Shown: piece by piece, positions 57,014-64,000 of the stretch | Numbering within the stretch: the first letter of the stretch is position 1 | How the letters are laid out: every line of letters starts with the position of its first letter | Assembly: GCF_000971275.1 (NCBI RefSeq) | Contig: NZ_LAPV01000113.1 | Span: 1-64,000, forward strand | Direction of reading: 5' to 3' | From: Devosia psychrophila | GTDB taxonomy: Bacteria > Pseudomonadota > Alphaproteobacteria > Rhizobiales > Devosiaceae | Length of the DNA stretch: 64,000 nt | The notes under the pieces: model-generated | Database searches by the model: none | Seen by the model: only the letters and a program-made list of their open reading frames with translations | Told to the model about the DNA's origin: nothing | Position numbers and translations under genes: made by a program

Positions 57014-58285
57014 ATGAGTTTCCTGTCTTCAGACCCCCGGAAGGCCGAAGAGCCCGCAGCCGACATCGCCTCGGGTGCGCGCCTCATTCCGCGCATTACC
57101 ATTCAGGCTTTCTGCGAGCATTCCCAGACTGCCCAGCTGGTCGAAAGCGCCATCCATGATCGGCGCATGTCCAAGGTTGCCCTGACCACCCACAATGGTG
57201 GCATCGACGGCGCCGTCGAGACCTACAAGTCCAACCCGACGCCGAACCTCATTATCGTCGAGACCAACCTGACCCCGGAAGAAATTCCGGGCGCACTCGT
57301 GCGCCTCGCCGAAGTTTGCGATGCCTCGACGCGGGTTGTCGTGCTGGGCCATGTCAACGATGTGCTGCTCTATCGCGAGCTCATCCGCTCGGGCATTTCC
57401 GAATACATCGTTCTGCCGGCGACGGCCCAGCAGATTGTCGGCGCCATCACCGACCTTTTCGCTTCCGAGAATTCTGCCCCGATCGGGCGCACTGTGGGCT
57501 TCGTCTCCGCCAAGGGTGGCGCCGGTGGCTCGACCGTTTCGCACAACGTCGCCTGGGCCATCGCGACTGCGCTCCGCCAGGACAGCCTGATCGTCGATAT
57601 GGACCTGGCCTTTGGCACTGCCGGCCTCAACTTTAACCAAGATCCTCCGCACGGCCTGGCCGATGCGCTGCAGGCCAGCCAGAAGGTCGATCAGACCATG
57701 CTGGATCGCCTGATGAGCAAGGCGGCCAACCATATCAACCTGCTGACCGCGCCGGTGACGCTCGACCGTACCTATGATTTCGAGGAGCGCGAGTTCGAGC
57801 AGATCCTCGAATTGTGCCAAAACACCATGCCCATCGTGGTGCTCGACATTCCCCATGCCTGGAATGCCTGGGTGCGCCAGACGCTGGCCACGGTCGATGA
57901 AGTGGTGATCGTCGCCGAGCCCGACCTGGCCAATCTGCGCAATGCCAAGAACCTCGCCGACACCATCCGTGCGCTGCGCCCCGCCGAAAGCGCACCGTGC
58001 CTCGTCCTCAACAAGGTAGCGATGCCGCGCCGCCCCGAAATCAACCCTGCGGAATTCGCCAGCTCCGTCGAGTGCCTGCTGCTCGGGCAGGTGCCGTTCG
58101 ACGCTGCTCTCTTTGGTACCGCAGCCAATAACGGCCAGATGATCGCCGAGGTCGCGGCCAACAACAAGATCAACGATGTCTATCGCGCCATCAGCATGCA
58201 TGTAACGGGGCGGCAGGTATCCCATTCGAGCGGCAAATCATCAAGCTTGATGAAGCTGCCTTCATTCCTCAAAAAACGAGCCTGA
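57014..58285 (+). CDS. cpaE: CpaE/TadZ pilus localisation ATPase
   Basis: A 423-aa ParA/MinD-like protein that places the Tad machine at the pole. An N-terminal receiver-like domain (about 25-150) lacks obvious phosphorylation residues. The ATPase domain opens with SAKGGAGGSTVSHNVAW near 163: the deviant Walker A keeps the first Lys of KGG but has Gly for the second, so nucleotide hydrolysis is likely weak or absent, as reported for other TadZ/CpaE proteins. DMDLAFGTAGLNF and VVLDIPHAWNAW follow. Confidence 0.92.
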   Translation: MSFLSSDPRKAEEPAADIASGARLIPRITIQAFCEHSQTAQLVESAIHDRRMSKVALTTHNGGIDGAVETYKSNPTPNLIIVETNLTPEEIPGALVRLAEVCDASTRVVVLGHVNDVLLYRELIRSGISEYIVLPATAQQIVGAITDLFASENSAPIGRTVGFVSAKGGAGGSTVSHNVAWAIATALRQDSLIVDMDLAFGTAGLNFNQDPPHGLADALQASQKVDQTMLDRLMSKAANHINLLTAPVTLDRTYDFEEREFEQILELCQNTMPIVVLDIPHAWNAWVRQTLATVDEVVIVAEPDLANLRNAKNLADTIRALRPAESAPCLVLNKVAMPRRPEINPAEFASSVECLLLGQVPFDAALFGTAANNGQMIAEVAANNKINDVYRAISMHVTGRQVSHSSGKSSSLMKLPSFLKKRA

Positions 58286-58373
58286 TAGCGCTCGCGACCT
58301 CGCGACAACAAGCAGATGGAGCCGGTGATTTGATCGCGTCAAATCGTATCCGGCTCTAGAACGGTAGGATAAA

Positions 58374-59864
58374 ATGTTCGGCAAGCGCACAACTTTTGGC
58401 GGCAATACCCCGGGCGTCGGCGAAATTGCGCGCCCGATTGCCAGCCCCGCCCGTGCCGAACCAGCCGCTGCGTCCCGCCGCACCAGCGATAATGACGGCA
58501 TGGCCAGCCGCATTCGCAGCAATGAAGATGTGGTCGATGTCCGCGCCCCAGCCGATTCCGCGCGCGACAAGGAATACTTCCAGACCAAATCGGCGATCTT
58601 CAACGCGCTGATCGACTCTATCGACCTCAGCCAGCTTGCGACCATGGACCAGGACGCGGCGCGCGAGGAAATTCGCGATATCGTCGCCGAAATCATCGCG
58701 CTTAAATCCATCATCATGTCGATTTCCGAGCAGGAAGACCTGCTCGAGGATATCTGCAACGACGTGCTGGGTTATGGCCCGCTCGAACCCCTGCTGGCGC
58801 GTGACGACATCTCGGACATCATGGTGAACGGCAGCCAGAAATGCTACATTGAGGTCGCCGGCAAGGTGCGCCTTACCAATGTGCGCTTCCGCGACGACGC
58901 CCACCTGATGAACGTCTGCCAGCGCATCGTCAGCCAGGTCGGCCGCCGCGTCGATGAAAGCTCCCCGATCTGCGACGCCCGCCTTCCCGATGGTTCGCGC
59001 GTCAACGTCATCGCGCCACCCCTCGCCATCGACGGTGCCGCGCTCACCATTCGTAAGTTCAAGAAGGACAAGCTGACCCTGCAGCAGCTCGTCAAGTACA
59101 ATTCCATTTCGCCCGAAGGCGCCGAAGTGCTGCGCATCCTTGGTCGCGTCCGCGCCAATGTGCTGATTTCAGGTGGTACCGGCTCGGGCAAGACCACGCT
59201 GCTCAATTGTCTCACCGCCTTCATCGAGAAGGACGAACGCGTCATCACCTGCGAAGACTCGGCCGAATTGCAGCTCCAGCAGCCACATGTGGTGCGTCTC
59301 GAAACCCGTCCGCCCAATCTGGAGGGGGAAGGCGAGATCACCATGCGCGATCTCATCAAGAACTGCCTGCGCATGCGTCCCGAACGGATTATCGTCGGCG
59401 AAGTCCGTGGCCCCGAAAGCTTCGATCTGCTCCAGGCAATGAATACCGGCCATGACGGCTCGATGGGCACGCTGCACGCCAACAGCCCGCGCGAAGCTCT
59501 GTCGCGTCTTGAATCCATGATCACCATGGGCGGCTACAGCCTGCCCAGCCGCACCATTCGCGAGATGATCACCTCGTCGATCGACGTCGTGGTGCAGGCC
59601 GCGCGCCTGCGTGACGGTTCGCGCCGCATCACCCACATCACCGAAATCCTGGGCATGGAAGGCGATGTCATCGTGACCCAGGATATCTTTGTCTATGACA
59701 TCATGGGCGAAGACAGCAACGGCATGCTGATGGGCAAGCACCGCTCCACCGGCATCACCAAGCCGCAGTTCGCCGAGCGTGCCCGCTACTTCAACGAAGA
59801 AGCCAACCTGATCGAGGCACTCGAAAAGTCCAACACCGAGCATCACCAGTTGCTGGATTCGTAG
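58374..59864 (+). CDS. cpaF: CpaF/TadA pilus assembly ATPase
   Basis: A 496-aa hexameric secretion ATPase driving Flp pilus extension (and possibly retraction). Walker A SGGTGSGKTTLLN near 263, Asp box ITCEDSAELQL, Walker B MRPERIIVGEVRGPE near 337 and the His box GHDGSMGTLHANSPRE are intact. A 90-residue variable N-terminus precedes the all-helical N-domain. TAGGAT precedes the ATG. Confidence 0.95.
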   Translation: MFGKRTTFGGNTPGVGEIARPIASPARAEPAAASRRTSDNDGMASRIRSNEDVVDVRAPADSARDKEYFQTKSAIFNALIDSIDLSQLATMDQDAAREEIRDIVAEIIALKSIIMSISEQEDLLEDICNDVLGYGPLEPLLARDDISDIMVNGSQKCYIEVAGKVRLTNVRFRDDAHLMNVCQRIVSQVGRRVDESSPICDARLPDGSRVNVIAPPLAIDGAALTIRKFKKDKLTLQQLVKYNSISPEGAEVLRILGRVRANVLISGGTGSGKTTLLNCLTAFIEKDERVITCEDSAELQLQQPHVVRLETRPPNLEGEGEITMRDLIKNCLRMRPERIIVGEVRGPESFDLLQAMNTGHDGSMGTLHANSPREALSRLESMITMGGYSLPSRTIREMITSSIDVVVQAARLRDGSRRITHITEILGMEGDVIVTQDIFVYDIMGEDSNGMLMGKHRSTGITKPQFAERARYFNEEANLIEALEKSNTEHHQLLDS

Positions 59865-60839
59865 ATGACCACCATCTTCCTCATCGTCCTTGCCATGGTC
59901 GCAGTCGGTGCTGCCGGCTTTGCGCTGGTTCCCTCAGCTCTAGGCAGCGGCCGCGCCCAAAAGCGCCGCAAGGCTTTGCAGGGCGATATCCGGGTCAACC
60001 GGCTGGAAGTCGACGCGGCGCGCAATCGTGACGAGCGTCGCAAGAGCGTCACGCTGGCGCTCAAGTCGCAGACCGCTTCGCTCAACGCCAAGAAGCGCCT
60101 GACCCTGCCGCAGATGCTGTTTCAGGCCGGCATGACCATCAAGCCAGGCGTCTTCATCCGCAACAGCATCATTTTCGGCGTCGTGGTGCTGGTCATTCTT
60201 GTGCTGCTGCAGGTGCCGATCTATCTCGCACCGGTGTTCGCCCTGGCCGCGGCCTATTTGCTGCCGCGCATGTGGGTCAAGCGCAAGCGCAAGAAATACC
60301 AGAGCCTGTTCCTCGACGAATTGCCCAACGCGGTTGAAGCCATCGTGCGTGGCGTCAAGACAGGCCTTCCCCTCAACGATTCCATCCGCGTCGTGGCCAA
60401 GGATGCCAAGGAACCGGTGCGTTCCGAATTTGCCCGTGTGCTCGATCAACAGGCTTTCGGCATGTCGATGAGCGAGGCGGTCGGCGTGTTGCTGGATCGC
60501 GTGCCGGTCTCCGAGGTCAACTTCTTTGTCGTGGTTATCACCGTACAGCAGCAGTCGGGCGGCAATCTCAGCGAAGCGCTGGGCAACCTCGCCAAAGTCC
60601 TGCGCAACCGCAAGAAGATGAAGCAGAAGATCAAGGCCATGTCCTCCGAGGCCAAGGCGTCGGCAAGCATTATCGGCTCACTGCCTTTCGTTGTCGGCAC
60701 ACTGGTCAGCGTCGTATCCCCCGCCTATCTGGGACCACTGTTTTTCACCCCGCTCGGTCAGGTGTGGCTCGGCGTCGGCGTGTTCATGCTGGCATTCGGC
60801 ATCTTCGTCATGAACCGCATGGTTCAGTTCGAATACTGA
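59865..60839 (+). CDS. tadB: TadB pilus inner-membrane platform protein
   Basis: A 324-aa type II secretion F-domain membrane protein. N-terminal span, two further spans near 105-140 (IFGVVVLVILVLLQVPI), the F domain FLDELPNAVEAIVRGVKTGL near 150, and two C-terminal spans. The start directly abuts the cpaF stop, and tadC follows after 12 bp. Confidence 0.93.
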   Translation: MTTIFLIVLAMVAVGAAGFALVPSALGSGRAQKRRKALQGDIRVNRLEVDAARNRDERRKSVTLALKSQTASLNAKKRLTLPQMLFQAGMTIKPGVFIRNSIIFGVVVLVILVLLQVPIYLAPVFALAAAYLLPRMWVKRKRKKYQSLFLDELPNAVEAIVRGVKTGLPLNDSIRVVAKDAKEPVRSEFARVLDQQAFGMSMSEAVGVLLDRVPVSEVNFFVVVITVQQQSGGNLSEALGNLAKVLRNRKKMKQKIKAMSSEAKASASIIGSLPFVVGTLVSVVSPAYLGPLFFTPLGQVWLGVGVFMLAFGIFVMNRMVQFEY

Positions 60840-60851
60840 TCGGAGATCGCA

Positions 60852-61859
60852 ATGAACATCTTCGCGCTTCTGACCCAGCGGGAATTCCTGATCTCCGTGC
60901 TTGCCGCAGTTTCGGCGGCTGCTGTGGTTTTCACCTTCGGCACCAGCTTCATCGTCAAGTCGCAGTTGAAGGACCGCATCAAGCGCGTTGCGCTGGAGCG
61001 TGAGAAAATGCGCGCCGAGGAAATGGCCCGCCTTCGCGGTGCGGTCGTCACCGATAGCCGTGGTATCCGGCGCAGCGGCGAAACCAAGACCTATATGAAG
61101 AATGTCGTCGAACGCTTCGATCTCAAGAAGGCGTTCCAGGACGATGCGACTGTCGACAAGCTGGCCATGGCTGGCTACCGCGGGCAGGGCCACCTGACCA
61201 CGTTTCTGTTCGCGCGCCTCGCAACGCCGATCACCATCTTCCTTGTTGCAGCATTCTACCTGCTGGTGCTGGCGCCCGGTGGCCGGCCGCTATACCTCAA
61301 CCTCACTTATGCCATCGGCGGGGCGCTGGTTGGCGCCTACCTTCCCACGGTGATGCTCAAGAACACCACCAGCAAGCGCCAGTTCTCGATCAAGCGTGCC
61401 TGGCCAGATTGCCTCGATTTGATGCTTCTCTGCGTCGAGTCCGGCATGTCGGTCGAACACGCGTTCAAACGCGTCGCCAATGAAATCGGCACGCAGAGCA
61501 TCGAGCTTGCCGAAGAGCTGACCCTGACCACGGCGGAACTGTCGTTCCTCGAAGACCGCGGCCGAGCCTATAATAATCTGGGGCGCCGCACCGGTCTCGA
61601 TGGCGTGAAATCGGTGATGACCGCCCTCATCCAGGCAGATCGTTACGGTACCTCCGTCGGCCAGGCCCTGCGCGTCATGGCCGAAGAAGGCCGCGAAATG
61701 CGCATGATGGATGCGGAGAAAAAGGCCGCGTCGCTGCCACCCAAGATGACAGTGCCGCTGATCCTGTTCTTCCTGCCGGTGCTGTTCATCGTCATCATCG
61801 CACCCGCAATGATCAAGGTCTTCGGCGGCCCCGTCGCCAGCACCGTCGGCGGCGGTTGA
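60852..61859 (+). CDS. tadC: TadC pilus inner-membrane platform protein
   Basis: A 335-aa F-domain platform partner of TadB: span near 14-36 (ISVLAAVSAAAVVFTFG), two spans near 120-165, F domain with LDLMLLCVESGMSVEHAFKR near 190 and a C-terminal span VPLILFFLPVLFIVIIAP. GGAGATCGC precedes the ATG. It is the last gene of the plus-strand pilus operon. Confidence 0.93.
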   Translation: MNIFALLTQREFLISVLAAVSAAAVVFTFGTSFIVKSQLKDRIKRVALEREKMRAEEMARLRGAVVTDSRGIRRSGETKTYMKNVVERFDLKKAFQDDATVDKLAMAGYRGQGHLTTFLFARLATPITIFLVAAFYLLVLAPGGRPLYLNLTYAIGGALVGAYLPTVMLKNTTSKRQFSIKRAWPDCLDLMLLCVESGMSVEHAFKRVANEIGTQSIELAEELTLTTAELSFLEDRGRAYNNLGRRTGLDGVKSVMTALIQADRYGTSVGQALRVMAEEGREMRMMDAEKKAASLPPKMTVPLILFFLPVLFIVIIAPAMIKVFGGPVASTVGGG

Positions 61860-61885
61860 TACTCCCCTGCAATTACAACAAGATC

Positions 61886-61915
61886 GCCGCGCAAAACGGA
61901 TTTCCGTTGCGCGGC
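61886..61915. terminator. Hairpin between convergent tadC and tadD
   Basis: GCCGCGCA and TGCGCGGC form an 8-bp GC stem extended by ACGG/CCGT around a small loop. It has no T-run but lies 26 bp after the tadC stop and 36 bp beyond the tadD stop, where a two-way terminator is expected. Confidence 0.5.
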
Positions 61916-61950
61916 AATGATAACGCGATGCTTGGAAGTCGGAGGACAGC

Positions 61951-62715
61951 CTAGCTCTTGGCGATCATGTCCCAGCGGTTCTGCTGTGTCAGCAGCGACC
62001 GGACATAGGCCATGTTGCTGTCGACCTGCTCGGGCGGTAGTTCCGCCGCATAGAGCGCGCGGCATTCATCAAAGCGCCCCTGCAGCCCGACGACCAGCGC
62101 CAGGTTCTGCCGGATCCGGCTGGTGGCGCCCTGCATCTGGACTGCCCGACGCAGATGCTGCTCGGCAGCCGGCAATTCACTGGTCATAGCGTAGGAGAGG
62201 CCCATATTGGCCTCGATCGAGGCCTCGCCGGGTGCAAACACCAATGCCTGCGTATAAAGCACGCGCGCCTCGGCATTGCGCCCCAATTGGTCGAGCGTTG
62301 CGCCCTTGACCAGCAACGCATTCCAGTCCGGCGCCTCAGGGCGGATCACATTGTCCAGTACCTGCAGCGATTGCTCGAACCGGCCTTCGGCAGTCAGGGC
62401 CTTGGCGTAGGCGACATTGACGTCAGCGTCCCGCGGATATTGGCTCATGCTGATTTCCAGCACGGCAACTGCCTGTTGGCTCTGCCCCACGGCCCGCAGC
62501 GCCGCCGCGTATTGAATGGCGACGCCCTTGTCCTTCGGGTTGTTCTTGTAGCGCGCTGTGAGTTCTCCCAGCGTCTGCTGGCTTTGGCCCGCCGCCATGC
62601 CCGAATAATCCGGCGATGGCATGCGATTGCTGGCACAGGCACTGATCGCCACTACAGCCACACCGGCAAGCAACAGACTGCGCAAGGGCTTGATAAAGTG
62701 GGTCAGCGTTGTCAC
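61951..62715 (-). CDS. tadD: TadD tetratricopeptide lipoprotein
   Basis: A 254-aa TPR lipoprotein of the Tad system. The signal peptide ends in the lipobox ISAC (near residue 27), followed by SNRMPSPDY. TPR-like repeats follow (for example VNVAYAKALTAEGRFEQSLQ and AEARVLYTQALVFAPGEASI). The start is GTG at 62713-62715, with GAGGAG 6 bp upstream; an earlier ATG would bury the signal peptide. It faces the rest of the operon on the opposite strand. Confidence 0.9.
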   Translation of the reverse strand: MTTLTHFIKPLRSLLLAGVAVVAISACASNRMPSPDYSGMAAGQSQQTLGELTARYKNNPKDKGVAIQYAAALRAVGQSQQAVAVLEISMSQYPRDADVNVAYAKALTAEGRFEQSLQVLDNVIRPEAPDWNALLVKGATLDQLGRNAEARVLYTQALVFAPGEASIEANMGLSYAMTSELPAAEQHLRRAVQMQGATSRIRQNLALVVGLQGRFDECRALYAAELPPEQVDSNMAYVRSLLTQQNRWDMIAKS

Positions 62716-63001
62716 GGGCAACTCCTCGGGCCAGTCGGCACCGTCACCGATGAAATAAATCATTAACCCTAACACCCAGTTAAAGTAGGGTTTGAGGAGC
62801 GTTGCCGCCACTCTGCCGGGTCGCTTGTCGGGGTCTTTTGAGACCAACCGGATTGTCAATTCAGTCAGGCAGAGCTGGAATTTGGAAATTCCTCAAGGCC
62901 ATATCCAGTAACGGAGCGCCTGCCGAAAGGGACCTCGCTTAGCCGCCTCCTCTGACAACCATCAACATGATGACCAGCTGTAGCCGGTGCCCGAGGATAA
63001 T

Positions 63002-63327
63002 ATGGCTAACCCAAACAAGACTTCATCACCTCGTTGATCGCTGCTGGCGCCAGGGAGTTTGCACTGCAACGGGTCGGAGGCCTTAGTCGCCGAGCGGCAG
63101 CAGAACTCGCAAGGGAGTGTGCCACCAAGAAAGAAACGGCCGCAGTCACCGAGAAGCTCCAGACCAGTATTCGCTTGCCGACCGACAAAGCGGCATATGC
63201 GATTGCACTGGCGCAGTGCCTCGCTCCTTACTACCCCACCATTGAGGACCTAACGTCCTCAATGGCTTTCTTGCTGATGGGGCCAGACCGCTTTTTCGAC
63301 GGCTACTCTTTGATCCCAAAGCCCTAG
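63002..63327 (+). pseudogene. Possible frameshifted small gene, unknown product
   Basis: An ATG at 63002 with a good GAGG site 5 bp upstream opens MANPNK but stops within 12 codons. One base out of phase, a frame reads on as QDFITSLIAAGAREFALQ through about 100 codons to KP at 63327, without its own ATG or ribosome site. Inserting one A near 63012-63016 would join them into a roughly 107-aa protein. This may be a decayed gene, an assembly error, or coincidence. No family is recognised. Confidence 0.4.
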
Positions 63328-63510
63328 ACGCCTATATCGCCGGGCAGCGCTTGATCGCCTGAGCCAAACTTGTGCATATTCTGTGTATGATCACGAAGTG
63401 GGCAACTTGGCGCAGTTTTGAGCCATTCTGATCTGCGCCGCTTCAGCGGGCCGCGGCCGAGCCCTCACGTAAATCTTTGATACTTCAACCGAAACTGCAA
63501 CGCGTCGCAG

Positions 63511-63527
63511 TTGGCACGCTTCGTGCA
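63511..63527 (+). promoter_or_regulatory. Sigma-54-like promoter
   Basis: TTGGCACGCTTCGTGCA matches the -24/-12 consensus (YTGGCACGrNNNTTGCW) with only two deviations, with GG and GC at the required spacing. About 150 bp of leader separates it from the nitrate-type binding protein. Such genes are often under NtrC and RpoN. Confidence 0.75.
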
Positions 63528-63571
63528 ATGTCCGGTAGCGAAGGCGCTGCTCCCAAGACGGCCCTTTAATC

Positions 63572-63660
63572 GACGTCCAATGATGGGCGTCCCCAGGCAA
63601 AGCTGCCAACAGGTGCCGCATGGAGTCGCCAGACCATGCTGACCAGTTGGCGGCTTTTTT
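63572..63660 (+). promoter_or_regulatory. ANTAR-type two-hairpin leader with terminator
   Basis: Hairpin P1: GACGTCC, hexaloop AATGAT, GGGCGTC (63572-63591). Hairpin P2: GGC, hexaloop AAAGCT, GCC (63596-63607). Both loops have A at position 1 and G at 4, as in ANTAR targets. An intrinsic terminator pairs AGCTGCCAAC (63601-63610) with GTTGGCGGCT (63646-63655) and ends in a T-run to about 63666. P2 and the terminator share bases 63601-63607 and so exclude each other, the arrangement used by NasT/NasR antiterminators. P2 has only three clean pairs. Confidence 0.7.
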
Positions 63661-63690
63661 GTTTTTCCAATCGGTGCAGTGGAGAACTTG

Positions 63691-64000
63691 ATGATGCAGA
63701 CCACGACGACCCGCCGCAGCTTTCTAAAGGGCGCTACGGCCACCGCCGCAACGCTGATAGCGGCACGGACACTCTTCCCGTCCGGAGCCTTTGCCCAGGG
63801 AGCAGGTCCGGAAGTGACGGGCGCGAAGCTGGGCTTTATCGCCCTGACCGATTCCTCGCCTCTGATCATTGCCCTCGAAAAGGGCTTTTACGCCAAACAT
63901 GGCGTGCCCGATGTCGAAGTGATGAAGCAGGCCTCCTGGGGCGCCACGCGCGACAATCTGGTGCTTGGCGGCGCCGCCAATGGCATCGATGGCGCCCATA
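63691..64000 (+). CDS. Nitrate/bicarbonate-type ABC binding protein, partial (NrtA/CmpA-like)
   Basis: The first about 103 residues of a longer gene cut by the window end. A twin-arginine signal (TTTRRSFLKGATATAATLIA) ends SGAFAQ, so the protein is exported folded. The mature start KLGFIALTDSSPLIIALEKG followed by FYAKHG is typical of the NrtA/CmpA/SsuA group and the closest match is to nitrate-binding NrtA-like proteins. The ATG at 63691 has GGAG 6 bp upstream (63694 also possible). The sigma-54 promoter and ANTAR-type leader in front support a role in nitrate assimilation. Confidence 0.85.
   Translation, partial: MMQTTTTRRSFLKGATATAATLIAARTLFPSGAFAQGAGPEVTGAKLGFIALTDSSPLIIALEKGFYAKHGVPDVEVMKQASWGATRDNLVLGGAANGIDGAH

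Overview
The window looks like a chromosomal segment of a GC-rich alphaproteobacterium of the Hyphomicrobiales, most like Devosia or a close relative. This is an inference from gene content (Tad/Cpa pili, UgpC-type sugar ABC systems, ALDH16 in a deo operon, DUF6384), codon use and intergenic repeats; there is no rRNA to confirm it. I found no tRNA, rRNA, transposase, integrase, prophage or CRISPR array. The text is mostly compact operons with 1-4 bp start/stop overlaps, separated by families of short palindromic repeats.

Layout. 95-4421 (minus): MFS transporter, M81 (MlrC-like) metallopeptidase and SDR dehydrogenase, then an NTF2-like protein. 4782-13516 (plus): a sugar catabolic unit of Gfo/Idh/MocA dehydrogenase, two ABC permeases, binding protein, UgpC-type ATPase, RpiR regulator and a GH20 beta-N-acetylhexosaminidase, which together suggest uptake of N-acetylhexosamine oligosaccharides. 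13817-17818: a second M81 enzyme divergent from a RidA / SDR / D-threonine-aldolase-like cluster. 18066-25769: 3-methyladenine DNA glycosylase, RecQ, a DUF1624 membrane protein, and a heterodimeric ABC exporter with one degenerate ATP site. 26005-32601: a secreted protein, a TauE/SafE permease with a LysR regulator, a copper-delivery trio (DUF2946-like, PCuAC, Sco), a VOC protein, and an HxlR regulator divergent from an SDR.

32620-36370 (minus) holds three genes of unknown function: a long coiled-coil protein, a single-span DUF6384 protein and a coiled-coil protein with a Gly-rich tail. This is the best candidate here for an undescribed system. 37481-50217 is a complete nucleoside uptake and salvage region: BMP-type binding protein, ATPase, two permeases, cytidine deaminase, purine nucleoside phosphorylase, deoxyribose-phosphate aldolase, two-domain ALDH16, thymidine phosphorylase, phosphopentomutase and uracil phosphoribosyltransferase.

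51540-62715 is a Tad/Cpa tight-adherence pilus locus: two TadE-like pseudopilins and a CpaC-N-domain protein on the minus strand, then Flp pilin, CpaA, B, C, E, F, TadB, TadC, and a convergent TadD lipoprotein. No cpaD is present between cpaC and cpaE. The window ends inside a Tat-exported nitrate/bicarbonate-type binding protein. It is preceded by a sigma-54-like promoter and a leader whose two A1/G4 hexaloop hairpins overlap an intrinsic terminator, as expected for NasT/ANTAR antitermination control of nitrate assimilation.
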